From assembly GCF_050624435.1 (NCBI RefSeq), contig NC_134541.1, positions 5,529,983-5,593,982 of the forward strand: DNA of 64,000 bases, written 5' to 3'. Under the pieces are notes generated by a model. The model made no database searches. It saw only the letters and a list, made by a program, of their open reading frames with translations, and was not told the DNA's origin. Within the stretch, counting starts at the first letter, position 1. Each line of letters starts with the position of its first letter. Below are positions 47,100 through 58,309 of the stretch, piece after piece. Origin of the DNA: Tenrec ecaudatus (taxonomy: Eukaryota > Chordata > Mammalia > Afrosoricida > Tenrecidae). Made by a program: the position numbers and the translations under genes.

Positions 47100-47851
47100 T
47101 AAACTATTCCAGGGGTTCTACATTTGGGGCTTCCCAGTCTCCTGAGTATACCGTGATGTGTGATGACAGCTGAATTTGAGCTAAAGCCTCACCCACAGTC
47201 TTGATCCATGTGATTTCCTACCAAGTGTATCCTTGGATGTTTGACGTCACGTTTGGCCACAGCATCACCTACAATACTCACATGCTGCTTGTCTCCTGTG
47301 TGTTTCCTCTGGTTTATGAGGCACACATGACCTCTTCATGTGTATTGACTGATGTGCAAGGAGCCTTGCACATATCCTCTGCATTTATAAGGTTTCTCAA
47401 TTGAATGTGTGCTTGGTCTTTGTGAAGAGTTGACTTCAGGTTAAAGCCTTACGCATACTCGGGGCACACATGGCTTCACCCAAGTGGATCGTCTGGTGTT
47501 TGGTGAGACCTGAATTACACCCCAAGGCTCACCCACACTCCTTACATACATGTGGTTTGTCCCCTGAAATGTATCCTCTGGTGTGTGAAATGACTATTGG
47601 CTAAATTCACCCACACTCCTTACACATGTAAGGTTCTGGCTTCAGTGACTCCTCTGGTGTTCATTGAGACCCAACTTCCAGGTACAGTCTCACCACAGTC
47701 CTGGCTTTGCACCTGTGTGTTTTCTGGATCTGATGAGAGTTGATTACAGGATAAAGGGTCGCACCTATTCTTTCCACACATGTAGCTTCTCCCCTGAGGG
47801 TAACCTCTGGTCTTTGGTGAGTCCTCACTTAAAGTCTCGCCCACATTCTTT
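47100..47851 (-). pseudogene. Dead zinc fingers 3' of gene D
   Basis: Directly after the stop, KECGRDFK continues in the same frame. Then about eight further finger relics are seen on the minus strand down to about 47230, many with the SGEK-linker or HxxxH part still visible, broken by stops and small shifts. The functional array once was about 60% longer. This now forms the 3' UTR. Confidence 0.8.
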
Positions 47852-49605
47852 TCAGACAAGTGGTTTTTGCCCCAAATGCAGCTTCTGGTGTCTGATGAGA
47901 GTTGACTTTCGGCTAAAGCCTCGCCCGCATTCCTTACACACATAAGGCTTCTCCCCTGTGTGTACACTTTGGTGTTTGATGAGATCTGACTTCAAGCCGA
48001 ACGCTCGCCCACACTCCTTACACACATGTAGTTTCTCCCCTGAGTGTGTACTCTGGTGAATGAGGAGTGTTGCTTTCCAGGCGAAGCCTCGCCCACACTC
48101 CGTACAGGTATAAGGTTTCTCCCCTGAGTGTCTCCTCTGATGTCCTAGGAGCGATAACTTTCGGCTAAAGCCTTTCCCACATTCTTTACATACATAAGGC
48201 GTATCACCTGTGTGTCCCCTCAAGTGTCTGATGAGACTTGACTTTCGGCCAAAGGGTCTCCCACACTCCTTACACGTGTAAGGTTTCTCCCCTGAGTGTG
48301 TTCTCTGGTGCGTGATAAGAGTTGATTTTCGGCTAAATCCTCGCCCACATTCCTTACACACATGTGGTTTCTCCCCTGAATGTGTCTTCTGGTGTGTGTT
48401 GAGATTTGTCTTCTGGCTAAAGCCTCGCCCACACTCCTTACACACATGTGGCTTCTCCCCTGAGTGTGTCCTCTGGTGTTTGATGAGATCTGACTTGCAG
48501 GTGAAGGCTCGCCCACACTCCTTACACACATGTGGTTTCTCCCCTGAGTGTATTCTCTGGTGTCTGATGAGATGTACCTTTCGGGTAAAGCCTCGCCTAC
48601 ACTCCTTACATATGAAAGGTTTCGTCCCTGAGTGTATCTGCTGGTGTGTGATGAGACCTACCTTTTGGGTGAAGCCTTGCCCACACTTCTTACATACGTA
48701 AGGTTTCTTCCCTGAGTGTATGAGCTGGTGTGTGATTAGATGTGAATTTCGCTTAAAGCCTTTCCTACATTCCTTACATACATAAGGTCTCTCACCTGTG
48801 TGAGTTCTCTGGCTTGTAATGAGAGTTGACTTGTCTCTAAAACCTCGCCCACGTTCCTTACACACCTGTGGTTTCTCCCCCGAGTGTGTCCTCTGATGTT
48901 TGATGAGATGTGACTTGCAGGTGAAGGCTCGCCCACACTCCTTGCACACATGTGGCTTCTCCCCTGAGTGCATCCTCTGGTGTCTGATGAGAGTCGACTT
49001 GAGGCGATAGCCTGGCCCATGGTCCTTAGACACATCAAGTTTCTCACTGGAGTGTGTCCTCTGTTGACTAGGGACATAGGATTTCTGGGTAAGGACTTGG
49101 CAACACTCACTGTACACATGTGGCTTCTCCTGGGAAGGGGCCCTCCGGTTTGTGAAGTTTGATTTCAGGCTACAGACTGGCTCATCTTCTCTACTAGGGA
49201 TTATTCCAAATCTTGAGGTTTCTAATTTCTTCAAACTTTTTTTTGTTTCTACACAGTTTTTTCCCCTTTGGGTGGAGGAGGCCTTCATTCCCACTCCTGT
49301 GTTGCCTTCCCTGGGGCTTGCTGATCCTCTCCGGGCTGGGCTGGAGAATTCCCTTGAGGTCTCTCGCACCCCTGTGCTCCCACACAAGGGTTTGGAGACT
49401 TCTCTCTCCCGCCCTTCTGTGATTTGCCTCTTGCAATTCTCATCAGAATCCTGATGCGCTGGCTGCCGTGGGCTGGACTCTCCTGGATGCAAGTGATTCC
49501 CTGCACACAATTCTGGGAAGACCTGAAGCACATGCTGCCTGAGGAATTGCTGACAGGAGAAATCCAACGGGCAGGAGGAATTGCAGTAGAATTGTGACTT
49601 TGGTT
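47852..49605 (-). CDS. ZNF133-like: Gene D exon 4: C2H2 zinc-finger array (ZNF133-like)
   Basis: The terminal exon starts after 'ctcctgtag' in phase 1 and codes 583 residues. Residues 1-190 or so are a spacer with the EPKSQFYC..., QQFLRQHVLQVFPELC, SGTG- and REFSSP-type motifs found in copies A, B and E, in the order I recall for ZNF133. Two cysteine-less dead units follow, then 13 units of 28 residues with SGEKP/TGEKP linkers. Unit 2 has lost its second Cys and first His, so 12 are intact. Units 1 and 6 are almost identical in protein and DNA, a sign of duplication or conversion inside the array. The stop is a TGA in place of the first Cys codon of the next finger. The product should bind a long DNA site in the nucleus. 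Open frames on the other strand or in other phases are shadows. Confidence 0.9.
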
Positions 49606-50240
49606 CTACAGGAGAGAGAGAATTTTCTATTAGAGCAGCTATGAGTGAAGCTGCCTGCAAAGCGTTATCTTCCCTCATTTCAGTACCTCACAGCTGGAGT
49701 ACCAGCAAGCTGTTCATATACACGCACACACAAACATTTGTGCATTCCACTAACAGCTGAAAGGGTGATGATTCAGAAGAGATGTCCAGTGATTTCCTGG
49801 CAATCTGCATCTAGAGGGCCAAAGGCGTGAACACCACAGGGAGCTGTGCTAATCCACCGTGAACATACGTATTCAAAGAGTTGGAATACTCTAGATGCCA
49901 ACTGACAACAATCCTGTGCTCACAGGATGTCACATGAACAAACATGTTTCTACGTGGTACACATATATATATATTTATGTAATAAAACACATAAGGGGCA
50001 AAATTAATCGAGGCTACCTAAACATATCCAAATAACTTACTGCATTGGTACATCTAATTAAAGGGGTTAAAGTTGTCCCTATGGTAAAGCGACAACTGAG
50101 TCAAGTGGCATAATGTGGATCATACAGATGATGTTCTGACCCCTGGTTCAGTGAGTTGATCCAGGGCTCATTCTTTGGCACACAGTAGGCGCCCAATGAA
50201 TAAGTGTGGAGGTAAAAGAGGGAAAACAGCACATCCTCAC
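49606..50240 (-). other. Gene D intron between KRAB and finger exons
   Basis: A 635-base intron, GT at its 5' end (50239-50240, donor GTGAGG) and AG at its 3' end. Its finger-proximal part is shared with copy E. There is an (TA)n-like run near 49963-49977. No SINE or L1 was recognised. Confidence 0.7.
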
Positions 50241-50367
50241 CCACGGAGAGCAGATTCTTATAAATCTCCAGCATCACGTCTCTGTACAAGGTCTTCTGCT
50301 CAGAGCTCAGTGTCTTCCATTCTGCCTCCGAGAAAAGCACGGTGACATCCTGGATTGTAATTGGCTC
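50241..50367 (-). CDS. ZNF133-like: Gene D exon 3: KRAB-A box
   Basis: A 127-base exon, the standard KRAB-A exon size, between 'tattctag' and G|GTGAGG. It encodes EPITIQDVTVLFSEAEWKTL, then the LSSEQKTLYRDVMLEIYKNLLSV part. The DV, EAEW and MLE motifs needed for binding the corepressor TRIM28/KAP1 in other KRAB proteins are present, with EAEW for the usual EEW. It enters in phase 0 from exon 2 and leaves in phase 1 into exon 4; no KRAB-B exon was found between. The frame is intact, unlike the KRAB exon of copy B, which lacks one base. The predicted role is transcriptional repression through local heterochromatin. Confidence 0.92.
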
Positions 50368-52019
50368 CTAGAATGAATAAGAAATCAATGCAGCAAAACA
50401 CCATCAATTTTCACCACCGGAGTTCACTGGGGGCCCTGAAGAATCTGCATCTGAGGAAATTCATCTAGTTCTTCCAGCACGTTCTTCACACATGATGGAC
50501 ATGCCTGTACCCACATTTGTGAAAAACATCTGGGTAGACCTCAAGTAATCTAGAACCACAGCACAAGATGAGCAACCCTTGGACAGATAGGAACCCCTCC
50601 TGGGATCAGGTGCGCTGCTCTCAGCTGTCCTCTGCGCTCAAAAGAACTTCTTCCGGGATCAGGCATTCGGATCACACACATCTTCTAAGAACAACAAAAG
50701 GGCAGTGACCCATCAGAACATCACCCTTGCATTCACAAGGAGAATTTAACCGTTCACCCTGAAGAGTCTACACCTGACGAATTTCATCTGATTCTTTCCA
50801 GAAGACACAGTTCTTTTTACAAGTCCTTTGGCTGTGACTGTATACCCTGATCTGTGAGGAGAAAAGAGCAGAGGTGCTGCTGCAGGCCAATCAAACGCAG
50901 CGGAGAAGTAGGGGGTCTTAGGAGGACTGGTCGGTGTCAGAACAGGTTCAGGACACTGGAAGGTGGAAGCATGGGTAGCGCTTGCCTTGTAGCAATCAGC
51001 CTTGAGCTGGGTTCAGAGTCAGATGTTCCTTCTCCATAAAGCACAGGTCAGATGTAGCCTTCACGAGCTTTTCCCGCGGAGCGATACCAAGTGTGAAACT
51101 GACATCCTCAAGGGAAAAGGGACACTCCAGATTTGTAGCCAGCAGGAAAGGGAGGGTGCTGTGTGGACCGTCAAATATAAACCTACAATCTGTCCATGTG
51201 GCAATCTGAAAGGCAGTACCTTTCAACTTTCTAGAGCTGACCTAATTCTAGGTGGATCGGGTCAGAGAGGGGAGATGAGGCTTTCTTCTCTGGTAAAGAC
51301 TGATGGGATCGGAAGCACACAGGAGCAGATCTTCTCTGTTCCACAGGGTTTTGCTGTGAGTGGAAACAGACTCGGTGACAGTGAGTGTGAGTTGCTGAGA
51401 ATTAGAGGAAGCAGTCCTGTGTGGGCAGCTGATGTCAGAAGGGAACAGGGGAGTGGAAAGTGGATATTCTGAGTTGACACTATATCATATTCCTGGGACA
51501 AGAGGCCATTATAGATGCCTGCTGAAGCTACATAATGGTAGCTGAAAAAATATTCTTATTATGCTATTTGTACTGTTTAAAAAGATAAAAAATTAAAAAG
51601 CAAAAAGAAGCCCAGGGCATAGGATATGATAGAGTATTATGTCCACAGATGCATAGTGCTCTGGATGGGTAGTGGGTTACTACCACACCATCAGTAGTTC
51701 AAAACCACTAGCCCCTACAGGGCAGAAAGATGAGGCTCTAGGTTTTAGTAAAGATTTCTATGTTGGGGGGTTGGGTCATTGTGAAAATTGATACCATCAG
51801 TGCAATCGCCTTTTATGCGAGGGGGTTATTCACAATGATGTACTTTTTATGTGGTTTTGTTTTCTTGTCTTTAGCTTGTTTCATTTTTATTTTGTTTGTT
51901 GGCTGGTTGGCTTCTTGCTGGTGCTGATGTAGTTGGTTCTATCGGGGTTCTATTTTGTCATAAGACGACTGCCAAAATAAACATCATTCATGCACATGCC
52001 ATCTGCTTAGATGGACTCT
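50368..52019 (-). other. Gene D intron 2, proximal part, with SINE pieces
   Basis: Intron sequence. A segment near 50430-50500 ('ccctgaagaatctgcatctg') is related to 50757-50815 ('ccctgaagagtctacacctg'), a local tandem duplication of about 330 bases. AfroSINE pieces lie at 51215-51395 (3' half, sense, 'gagatgaggctttcttctc') and 51650-51735 (head and middle). Open frames here (for example 51002-51472) are in SINE or intron DNA and are not conserved. Confidence 0.6.
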
Positions 52020-53330
52020 GGGCTTCTACTTTTTTTGGAAGGGAGGGGAGAGAAGGATTGATTGTTATTTAGCTCTAGCCCATATCCAAGAACCGTTTGT
52101 TCTTTATAACATGGCCCTGGCTCCATACTTGCCTTCATGAAATGATCACTGACGATAAGGGGGCTACAGGAAAGTGTGCAGAAGAGAACAGATGGCGCCT
52201 GGATATCAATCACAATAGGAGCTAGGGTCTACAAAGGCTTGTATTCAAATAAGCAGCCAACTATGCTGTCTATGTGAGGAGTCAAATTAAGTCCACATGG
52301 AAGGAGCACAACAGCTTTTGTGCTTCAAAGATGATAATAACAAACTTCAAATATGAGGAAGGGAAACGTATCAGAGCTACAATCGTGAACACACAATTTG
52401 TGGAAGGCTGTAGAGCAGGGGGTCCTCAAACTACGGCCTGGGGCCCGGGCCACATGGGACCTGCAGAGGACCATTTCTACTGTCTGCCGGGTGATTTTGC
52501 CCTGTTTTTTTTTTTACTTCAAAATAAGTTATGTGCGGTGTGCAAAGGCACTTGTACATAGTTTTTTTTTAAAAAAAAACTATAGTCCGGCCCTCTAACG
52601 GGTCTGAGGGACAGTGATCTGGCCCCCTGTTTAAAAAGTTTGAGGATCCCTGCTGTAGAGGACCTTGGGAGGCCAACACCCATCTGCAGAGTCATTTAAG
52701 CCTCTGGAAGATCCCCTCTAGCCACAGGCAGAGGTTGCAAAGGCCTGATTAGCAAACAGAGAGTATTGTAATCCTGATTATGCTGGCTCGACCTTGAAAC
52801 TTGGTCAGTTGACCTCCCTCTAGACACAACCTGAATTTGTTCAAGGTGCTAAGATTTCTTGCTTGTTCCATGTCAAAAATTCCTTCCTTGGCTTAAAAAA
52901 TATTGATGGAGGTCTTTTCTGTCTTACTCACTCATTGTTGGTATTTTATCATTATATTGCTATGGTTTTATCCGTACCACTTCATTTTGTTCTCTATTGT
53001 TTGTTGGGTTTGCCAGTTTATGAAACACAGACAGAGTGGATGCACAGAGATAATAACTGATGCAGTGGTTTGTAGGGGTGTAGAGGTTGGGAGTGGGGAA
53101 AGAGAGGGGGCAGGTGAGGGGACACAATGGAAGTGGGAGAGGGAAGAAGCACTAGAACACAGTGATCACACAACTGATTTTAAAGGTGATTTAATCATGG
53201 GGCGTGAAGGAAAGAAAATGTTCTGAAACTGATGGTGGTGATGATTGTACAATTGTTCTTGATATGACTGAACAATTAAGTTGTATGATATATGGATTAT
53301 GTCCCAATAAAAATGAAAAGAACAATCCAA
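52020..53330 (+). repeat. L1 3' region, sense, carrying a hAT MITE
   Basis: Aligns in pieces with 21.48-22.13 kb and 31.63-32.56 kb; it ends in 'tatgtcccaataaaaatg' and an A-rich tail near 53325. It is split by the hAT element at 52416-52652. Confidence 0.65.
52416..52652. mobile_element. hAT-type MITE with perfect 8-bp target duplication
   Basis: A 237-bp element with ends CAGGGGGTCCTCAAAC and GTTTGAGGATCCCTG (inverted repeats), flanked by 'ctgtagag' at 52408-52415 and 52653-52660. The interior has 'ccgggccacatgggacc' at the left and 'tagtccggccctctaacggg' at the right, and an internal T/A-run pair (52505-52515, 52562-52579). It matches the general form of hAT MITEs found in tenrec, bats and bushbaby; I cannot choose between the named families (hAT1, OposCharlie and others). 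It has no genes. Confidence 0.9.
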
Positions 53331-53339
53331 AAATAAGGT

Positions 53340-53760
53340 TTACAGCCTGAGAATCCTATAGAGGCAGTTCAACCCTGTCGTAGAAGATCCCTATGAATAA
53401 CAATCAACTCAATAGTAGTGATGTGACTTTTTGGTAGAGTAATTTACTTAGCAGTATATTAAAATGTATAACTATTCTGTCTAAAAAAATATTTCTTGTA
53501 CTGTCCAACGACTCACTTCACACACTTTTCTGTTGTCCATCCCCCAGGGAGGAGGTCACAGGGAGGAGCAGGGTGTGGGGGGGGAGGGAGGGGAAAAAGG
53601 GAGATGCTGATGCCAGGGGCTGAAGTGGAGGGCAAGTGTTTTGAAAATGATGAGGGCAATGAATATACAAATGTGCTTTACACTATTGATTGATGTATGT
53701 ATGGATTGTTATAAGAGTTGTATGAGTCCCTAATAAAACGATTAAAAAATATATATATTT
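53340..53760 (+). repeat. AfroSINE tail and L1 3' end, sense
   Basis: 53340-53430 is a SINE 3' part ('gatccctatgaataacaat', 'caactcaatagtagtg'). 53495-53750 starts antisense-like ('ttctgttgtccatccccc') and then gives a sense L1 end ('gagtccctaataaaacgat'), separated at about 53560 by a G-rich junction. This suggests two L1 pieces in opposite directions, such as a 5' inversion. Confidence 0.6.
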
Positions 53761-54289
53761 CTTTTTAGACTACCCTGGATACCTAATATTAATCTTGGGT
53801 ATGTTTGTCCAACAACAGAAATAAAATGCAAAAATGACCATGAGGTGAACGATGGGTAAACATGCTAGTGGGGCAGAAGGAAACAAAGAGGAAAGTAGGA
53901 AAAATAATACATATATGTAAATATATATGTGTTTGCTTATATATATGTATATAAGCAAATGCAATGAGGAAGCAGATGGACTTTGAGCCTCTACTTGAAT
54001 CTTTTGGTTTTTTTTGAGTTCCACTTCCTTTTCATTTAAATAACCGAAGCAACATCCTTGGCACAGCAGAAGGAAGCTTGGGTCGTCTGTTGGGGTGGTG
54101 TGGGAGGGGCAGCGGTGTGGCCTGATGGGGGAATGGGAGCCAGCAATGGGTTTGGCTCTCTGTGGGCTCAGCAGACATGGCCCTGGGGCTGGGGCTCTGG
54201 GGGGGATTGACAAGCAGTGATGCTTCTCCAGGTCCCAGACACCCCAAGGATGGGTGTGCTATGTTAGCTCCCCCAACCTCTACTTGAAT
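53761..54289. other. Unrecognised intronic segment
   Basis: AT-rich with TA-type runs at 53913-53955, then a G-rich stretch (54060-54250) whose minus-strand frame has no family resemblance. No gene is supported. Confidence 0.4.
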
Positions 54290-55150
54290 CTTAACTCAGT
54301 ACAAGAACAGTTTACTCTAATGATGAGGCACTGTATGACATGATTGCTGAAGACAAAATGGATGTATAAGCAAATGTGATGAAGCAAGCTCTTCTGTCTG
54401 GCTATTAAAGGATATAATGTCTGGGGTCCTAAAGGCTTATAGTTAAACAAGCGGCCATCTAGTAGGAAGCAACAAAGCCCACCAGCCTGTGTGATCATGA
54501 GGTGTCAATGGGAAGAAATATCAGAAGTTCATAAACAAGAAACCAAATTGATGAGAAGGGGCGTAAATTTAGTGGAGACCCTAAAGCCCTCTGTAAGATA
54601 ATGGGACAGTTCTTCTCAGAAGGGTCACATGGAAGGGATGATAAATCCAGGGAGCGGTATAGTACTGATGCAACACATAACTATCCTCTAGTTCCTAAAA
54701 GGTCTTCCCTTTTATTTGTTTTACCTTATTAATGATATTAGATTTGCGAATGTTGATTTGTATACTTAAGATTGCTTGGTGCATGGTAGTCAAGAATGAT
54801 GACTCAAAGAGTGACAGGAGTAATGGTTCCCTGAGGGTGTTGGGAGAGAACTTGCGGGGAGAGGGGGGGACTGATAGCATTGATACCTGTATAACCCACT
54901 CATGGGCTCGAGCAACAGAAGAGTATGTAAACAGATACACTGGATTGTGTAAGACACGGGGAAAAAGTATTATAGGCAAAAAATAATAATATGGGTTCCT
55001 GGGGAATAAAGCGGAGAGGGAATAAAGGGGAGTTGTTATCAAGGAGTTCAAGAGGAAAGAAAATGTTTTCAAACTGCATGAGGTAGCAATTGTAAAATAC
55101 AGCTTGATTGAACTATGGAATGCTATACTATCTCTAAGACCTCCCAAGAA
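54290..55150 (+). repeat. L1 3' UTR, sense, two pieces
   Basis: Begins 'gatgaggcactgtatgac', contains 'aggatataatgtctggggtc' (54410), the sense form of the block seen antisense near position 90, and ends near 55150 in an A/C-rich tail. A junction near 54680 leads into an antisense stretch. The 161-codon minus frame is UTR shadow. Confidence 0.7.
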
Positions 55151-55312
55151 AATGACCAAAAAAAACCCCCAACAAACCAAAAAAAGAGACTAATACAGCA
55201 CATAACATGAACTGTAAACGGTGGGGGCCTTCGCTTATAGTCAGACAGAGAAGATAGGCCTATTTGGTAGAAATGAAACAGCAGTTCAGAAAATGAACTG
55301 ATTAGAACTCAC

Positions 55313-55371
55313 CAGTATTTGGGACTTCTGCTTTTTCTCCTGGGGCCAGTCGGTGTCATTAGAAGGCAAGC
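55313..55371 (-). CDS. ZNF133-like: Gene D exon 2: leader
   Basis: 59 bases between 'tcccttag' and CTG|gtgagt. With the G of exon 1 it codes GLPSNDTDWPQEKKQKSQIL, an acidic/basic leader before KRAB. The same exon with the same splice sites occurs in copy B (18169-18230), three bases longer, with GLSSHDNDWPQEKKQKQQQT. Its conservation between two duplicated units supports real coding use. I know of no function for it. Confidence 0.8.
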
Positions 55372-55542
55372 CTAAGGGAAGAAAGGAGCTGTGAGAGAGC
55401 AAACCCAGAATGATCCGTCAGTAGTTTTGATTATTGGAGAAAAAGCTGGAGCTACTTTACTCGCTGTGGGCTCTATAGGGTTCTCACCTGTATCTGGAGT
55501 CTAGGTCCCCTCTTCACCTCCCAGGCCCTCAGCAACTCTCAC

Positions 55543-55561
55543 CTTCTGTGAGCTTCTTCAT
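55543..55561 (-). CDS. ZNF133-like: Gene D exon 1: start codon exon
   Basis: 19 bases, ATGAAGAAGCTCACAGAAG, followed by donor GTGAGA. It codes MKKLTE plus a split Gly and is the first ATG after an A/G-rich leader. The exon is preceded by 5' UTR whose acceptor is not certain. Copy B has the matching MDTVRKLAK exon. Joined to exons 2-4 the frame stays open for 652 residues, which supports this start. Confidence 0.75.
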
Positions 55562-56260
55562 GGTGTCCTTATCTTCCCCGTCCCTTCAAGCCGCCAAGGT
55601 CTTCCAGCCTGCTCTCGCTGAGTGTAGGAACCAGGACATGTAATGTCCCCAGTCAGTGCAGTGGCTGCATGGAAATTCTGCCACAGGCCCAGACAGAAGT
55701 TATTTCATTTCCAGGTGGATTTCTGCTGCTTGTGGGGGTGACGATGTCAGGCCTCACTGAGGAAAGCCTCTCTTGTTTTCCGGTACCCAGGACCTGAGGG
55801 ATGGAGAAGCAATTTAATGCTGCTGGGTCCTTTACGGTGGGATCTAAGCCCAGGACTCCTCACAGGGAATCCTGGCCTCTCCCATTATCCTCAGTCAACA
55901 AGCAGAGGTGTCAGTCTACTTGGGTTCCTGGATTTTCTACCCTGATTCATTTCTGGTTGAGAAGCCCTCACGTCTGTTCCCTGACACTCGCTCTTTCCTG
56001 CAAAACATGACTGCACCCTCCTCACCCACACAGCTCTGATCAAAGCGGTGAGGACACAGACAGAGCAGTTGAATTGTCAGCGTGTCTGACACAGTGCAGC
56101 TACTGTTAACTTTCACAAGCAGTGTCTAAGAGGGACTGCCACCGGATGATAATCACTTCTGTCCCCCTGGATCAGCAAAGACCCACACTGGTGGCTGGGG
56201 ACCAAAAGGAAGGCCAGCTCAAATCCTCACCTATCAGTGGTGAGTGACAGTGGCGTCAGA
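55562..56260 (-). other. Gene D 5' intron/UTR, conserved with copy B
   Basis: Aligns with 17.43-17.96 kb of copy B, with about 70-75% agreement by eye. It shows that the duplicated unit reaches well upstream of the start codon. No separate gene is seen. Confidence 0.6.
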
Positions 56261-56329
56261 GCTTAAATTGTCAATACTCAATTTGCAGAAGCAATGGATA
56301 ATGATGGGACAACAGGCCGCAGGGTCCCT

Positions 56330-56770
56330 TAAGCCTCTGGTGAATCCCCTCCAAGAGTAGAGGAATGTGCATAGCCTTGCTCTTAAGACAGAGAGTATTG
56401 TAAACTAGACTATTTGCTTCTTTTTTGACCCATTTAAATTTGTTCTAGTTTTTAATATTTACTGCTTTTTTCTCAATGGATGTTTTCTTATTCCCGTTTC
56501 TTTTGATATAGCCATTGGTCTTTCTCTGCTGACCTTTTATTGTTTTCTATTTGGATGTTTTCCTGTATATGAACATCAGGAGTGGTAAATCTATCGAGAC
56601 GGTAACTGGAGTAACAGTTATTGGGGAGGGAGGCTGGAGGGAAATAGGGAGCTAATAATGAATACAACAAGGAAGAAAATGTTTTAGAACTGATTATCGT
56701 GAGGATTATACAACTCTCTTTAATACGGCTTAAGTATGGAAGTGAATGACGGGAATTGTCTCCAAAGGAT
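56330..56770 (+). repeat. L1 3' end, sense
   Basis: 'taagcctctggtgaatcccc' (56330) and 'gacagagagtattgtaa' match 52.69-52.77 kb. The end near 56760 has the usual 'gaagtgaatgacgg'-type terminus. Confidence 0.65.
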
Positions 56771-57049
56771 TTATGTTTTAAAATGAGTTCTTCTCATGAA
56801 TTGAAGTACCTATAGTTGAACTCCAGCTATGGGTTGTAGCTTTTATAGCCAGTGAGGTCAATGACAATGCCAGCAGTGAATGATCCCTGCGGGGTGTGAC
56901 AATTCTCAAGGTGTATTGATACAACGGGATAAGAAGAGATTGATGAAACAAGAATGGCTATGAATTAATAAATGCTGTGGCAGAAGGTGGTTCCATGGAA
57001 TTGACATTCGAGCATAAAATCTAAAAGTATGTGGTTCCTGAGGGACTGT
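56771..57049. other. No recognised feature
   Basis: No gene or named repeat was recognised. Confidence 0.4.
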
Positions 57050-57290
57050 GGTCTACATTGGGACCCCTGACTCCATGCAGTGCCTTCACATAAATTTAGT
57101 CTACATTTTGGTCCTACAGTACTTCCTAGTGCTTTTCAACATTAAAACACAATGTGGCCAATTTGGACAAAGTACAAGAGTCAGTTTGCATAAGAAAGAC
57201 TATGGTTGAAAGTAGATTGCAAGTCCAACAAGTCAGGCTGAGAGGTGTTTTTCCCACTGAAGGAGCAGCTTCTGCCTTCAGTGGTTGTGG
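57050..57290. other. Left arm segment of the inverted duplication
   Basis: Aligns with the complement of 62840-63060. 'catgcagtgccttcacataa' (57074) equals the complement of 63017-63036, and 'gagtcagttt' and 'caatttgga' follow at matching distances. It shows that the head-to-head unit extends beyond the CpG islands. Confidence 0.75.
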
Positions 57291-57550
57291 TGGGAAGGTG
57301 AGCATCACAGAATGTCAATTTAATAGAAAAAGGTTTTCTTGCAATGAGGGAGTACTTGAGTGGAGGCCCAATTTCCTTCCACCAGCTTAATACTAAACCT
57401 ATAAATATAGGCATGTAGATCTATTTCCCCAACCTCACATATATATTTGCATATGTGCAGCTAAATGCCCTTAGCTTCCCAGCTCTTTCCTGTATTTCTC
57501 TTGACTATCTTACTGTCCCACTATCATGCTCAGTCCCCACCTTAGCCATT
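57291..57550 (-). repeat. L1 3' UTR, antisense
   Basis: 'gggaaggtgagcatcacaga' (57292) to 'ctgtcccactatcatgctca' (57512) follow the same order as 180-440. Confidence 0.8.
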
Positions 57551-57554
57551 CCTT

Positions 57555-58190
57555 CTAACTGTTCTCAAAATCTCTAGCAACTGCATGCAGACTTGGCAGG
57601 CTCGCTCACATGCCTAAGTTAAGCGAAACGGGAGTTGGTGGGGCAAGCAAGAGGAAAAGATCCTGAGCAAGTGAAAACCACTCCAAGCCTCCCCCTCCCC
57701 CTCCCCTTTGGTGACCTTCCAAGCCCAGATTCAGGAGGCTCACCATTGCAGATAACATTTAACATTGTTACTTAGTCCCAGTTTTGCAGACAGTCAAATT
57801 GGCCGGATCAATATCAAGCTGGTTCTTATCAGCCACAGTGACTGACCTCTGGACATCACCCCCCCACCCCCTTGTGGAGCCAGCCAGACCTGACTGATGC
57901 AACTCTCCTGATCTTGCATTTAACACCACGGGAGCGCAGACCACCCAAACCAGGAAGATACCTCTGCCTAGCCAGAAACCCGGACATGCATGTGTTCTCC
58001 AATCCCTGACTACTTTATACCGGCTTAAATCAGCTCAGCCACATGTTCCCCAGCAATAGAAGCACCACTCCATCAGCCCGGATGCTGTGGACTGCAGGAC
58101 CTCGCCCAGGCTGGAATTTTTCCCTAATAAAACCTACTTACTTAAAATTCGGCTGATTTTGTTTCTGGCACCTCTCAACCATGTTACACA
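57555..58190 (+). mobile_element. Solo LTR, sense
   Basis: An LTR with 'actttataccggc' (TATA-like, 58012), 'ccctaataaaacctactta' (polyadenylation signal, 58121) and a U5-like end near 58185. There is a C-rich run at 57868-57892. No internal region or target duplication was identified. 58191-58310 is unrecognised but has another 'aataaaac' at 58309. Confidence 0.6.
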
Positions 58191-58309
58191 AATAACAATG
58201 GACTCGCTCCCCAAGATCCAGGCTTTAAAACTCTTCACCTCTCGCCAGGACAATGTGACTTCTCTGGACCCAACTAAGAACCCATGAACCTTACACATGA
58301 GTTCTCAAA

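Noticed and set aside
48220-49119. Minus-strand frames of 103-127 codons overlapping the finger array of D
   Set aside because: Shifted reading of the C2H2 repeats; repeat periodicity keeps shadow frames open.
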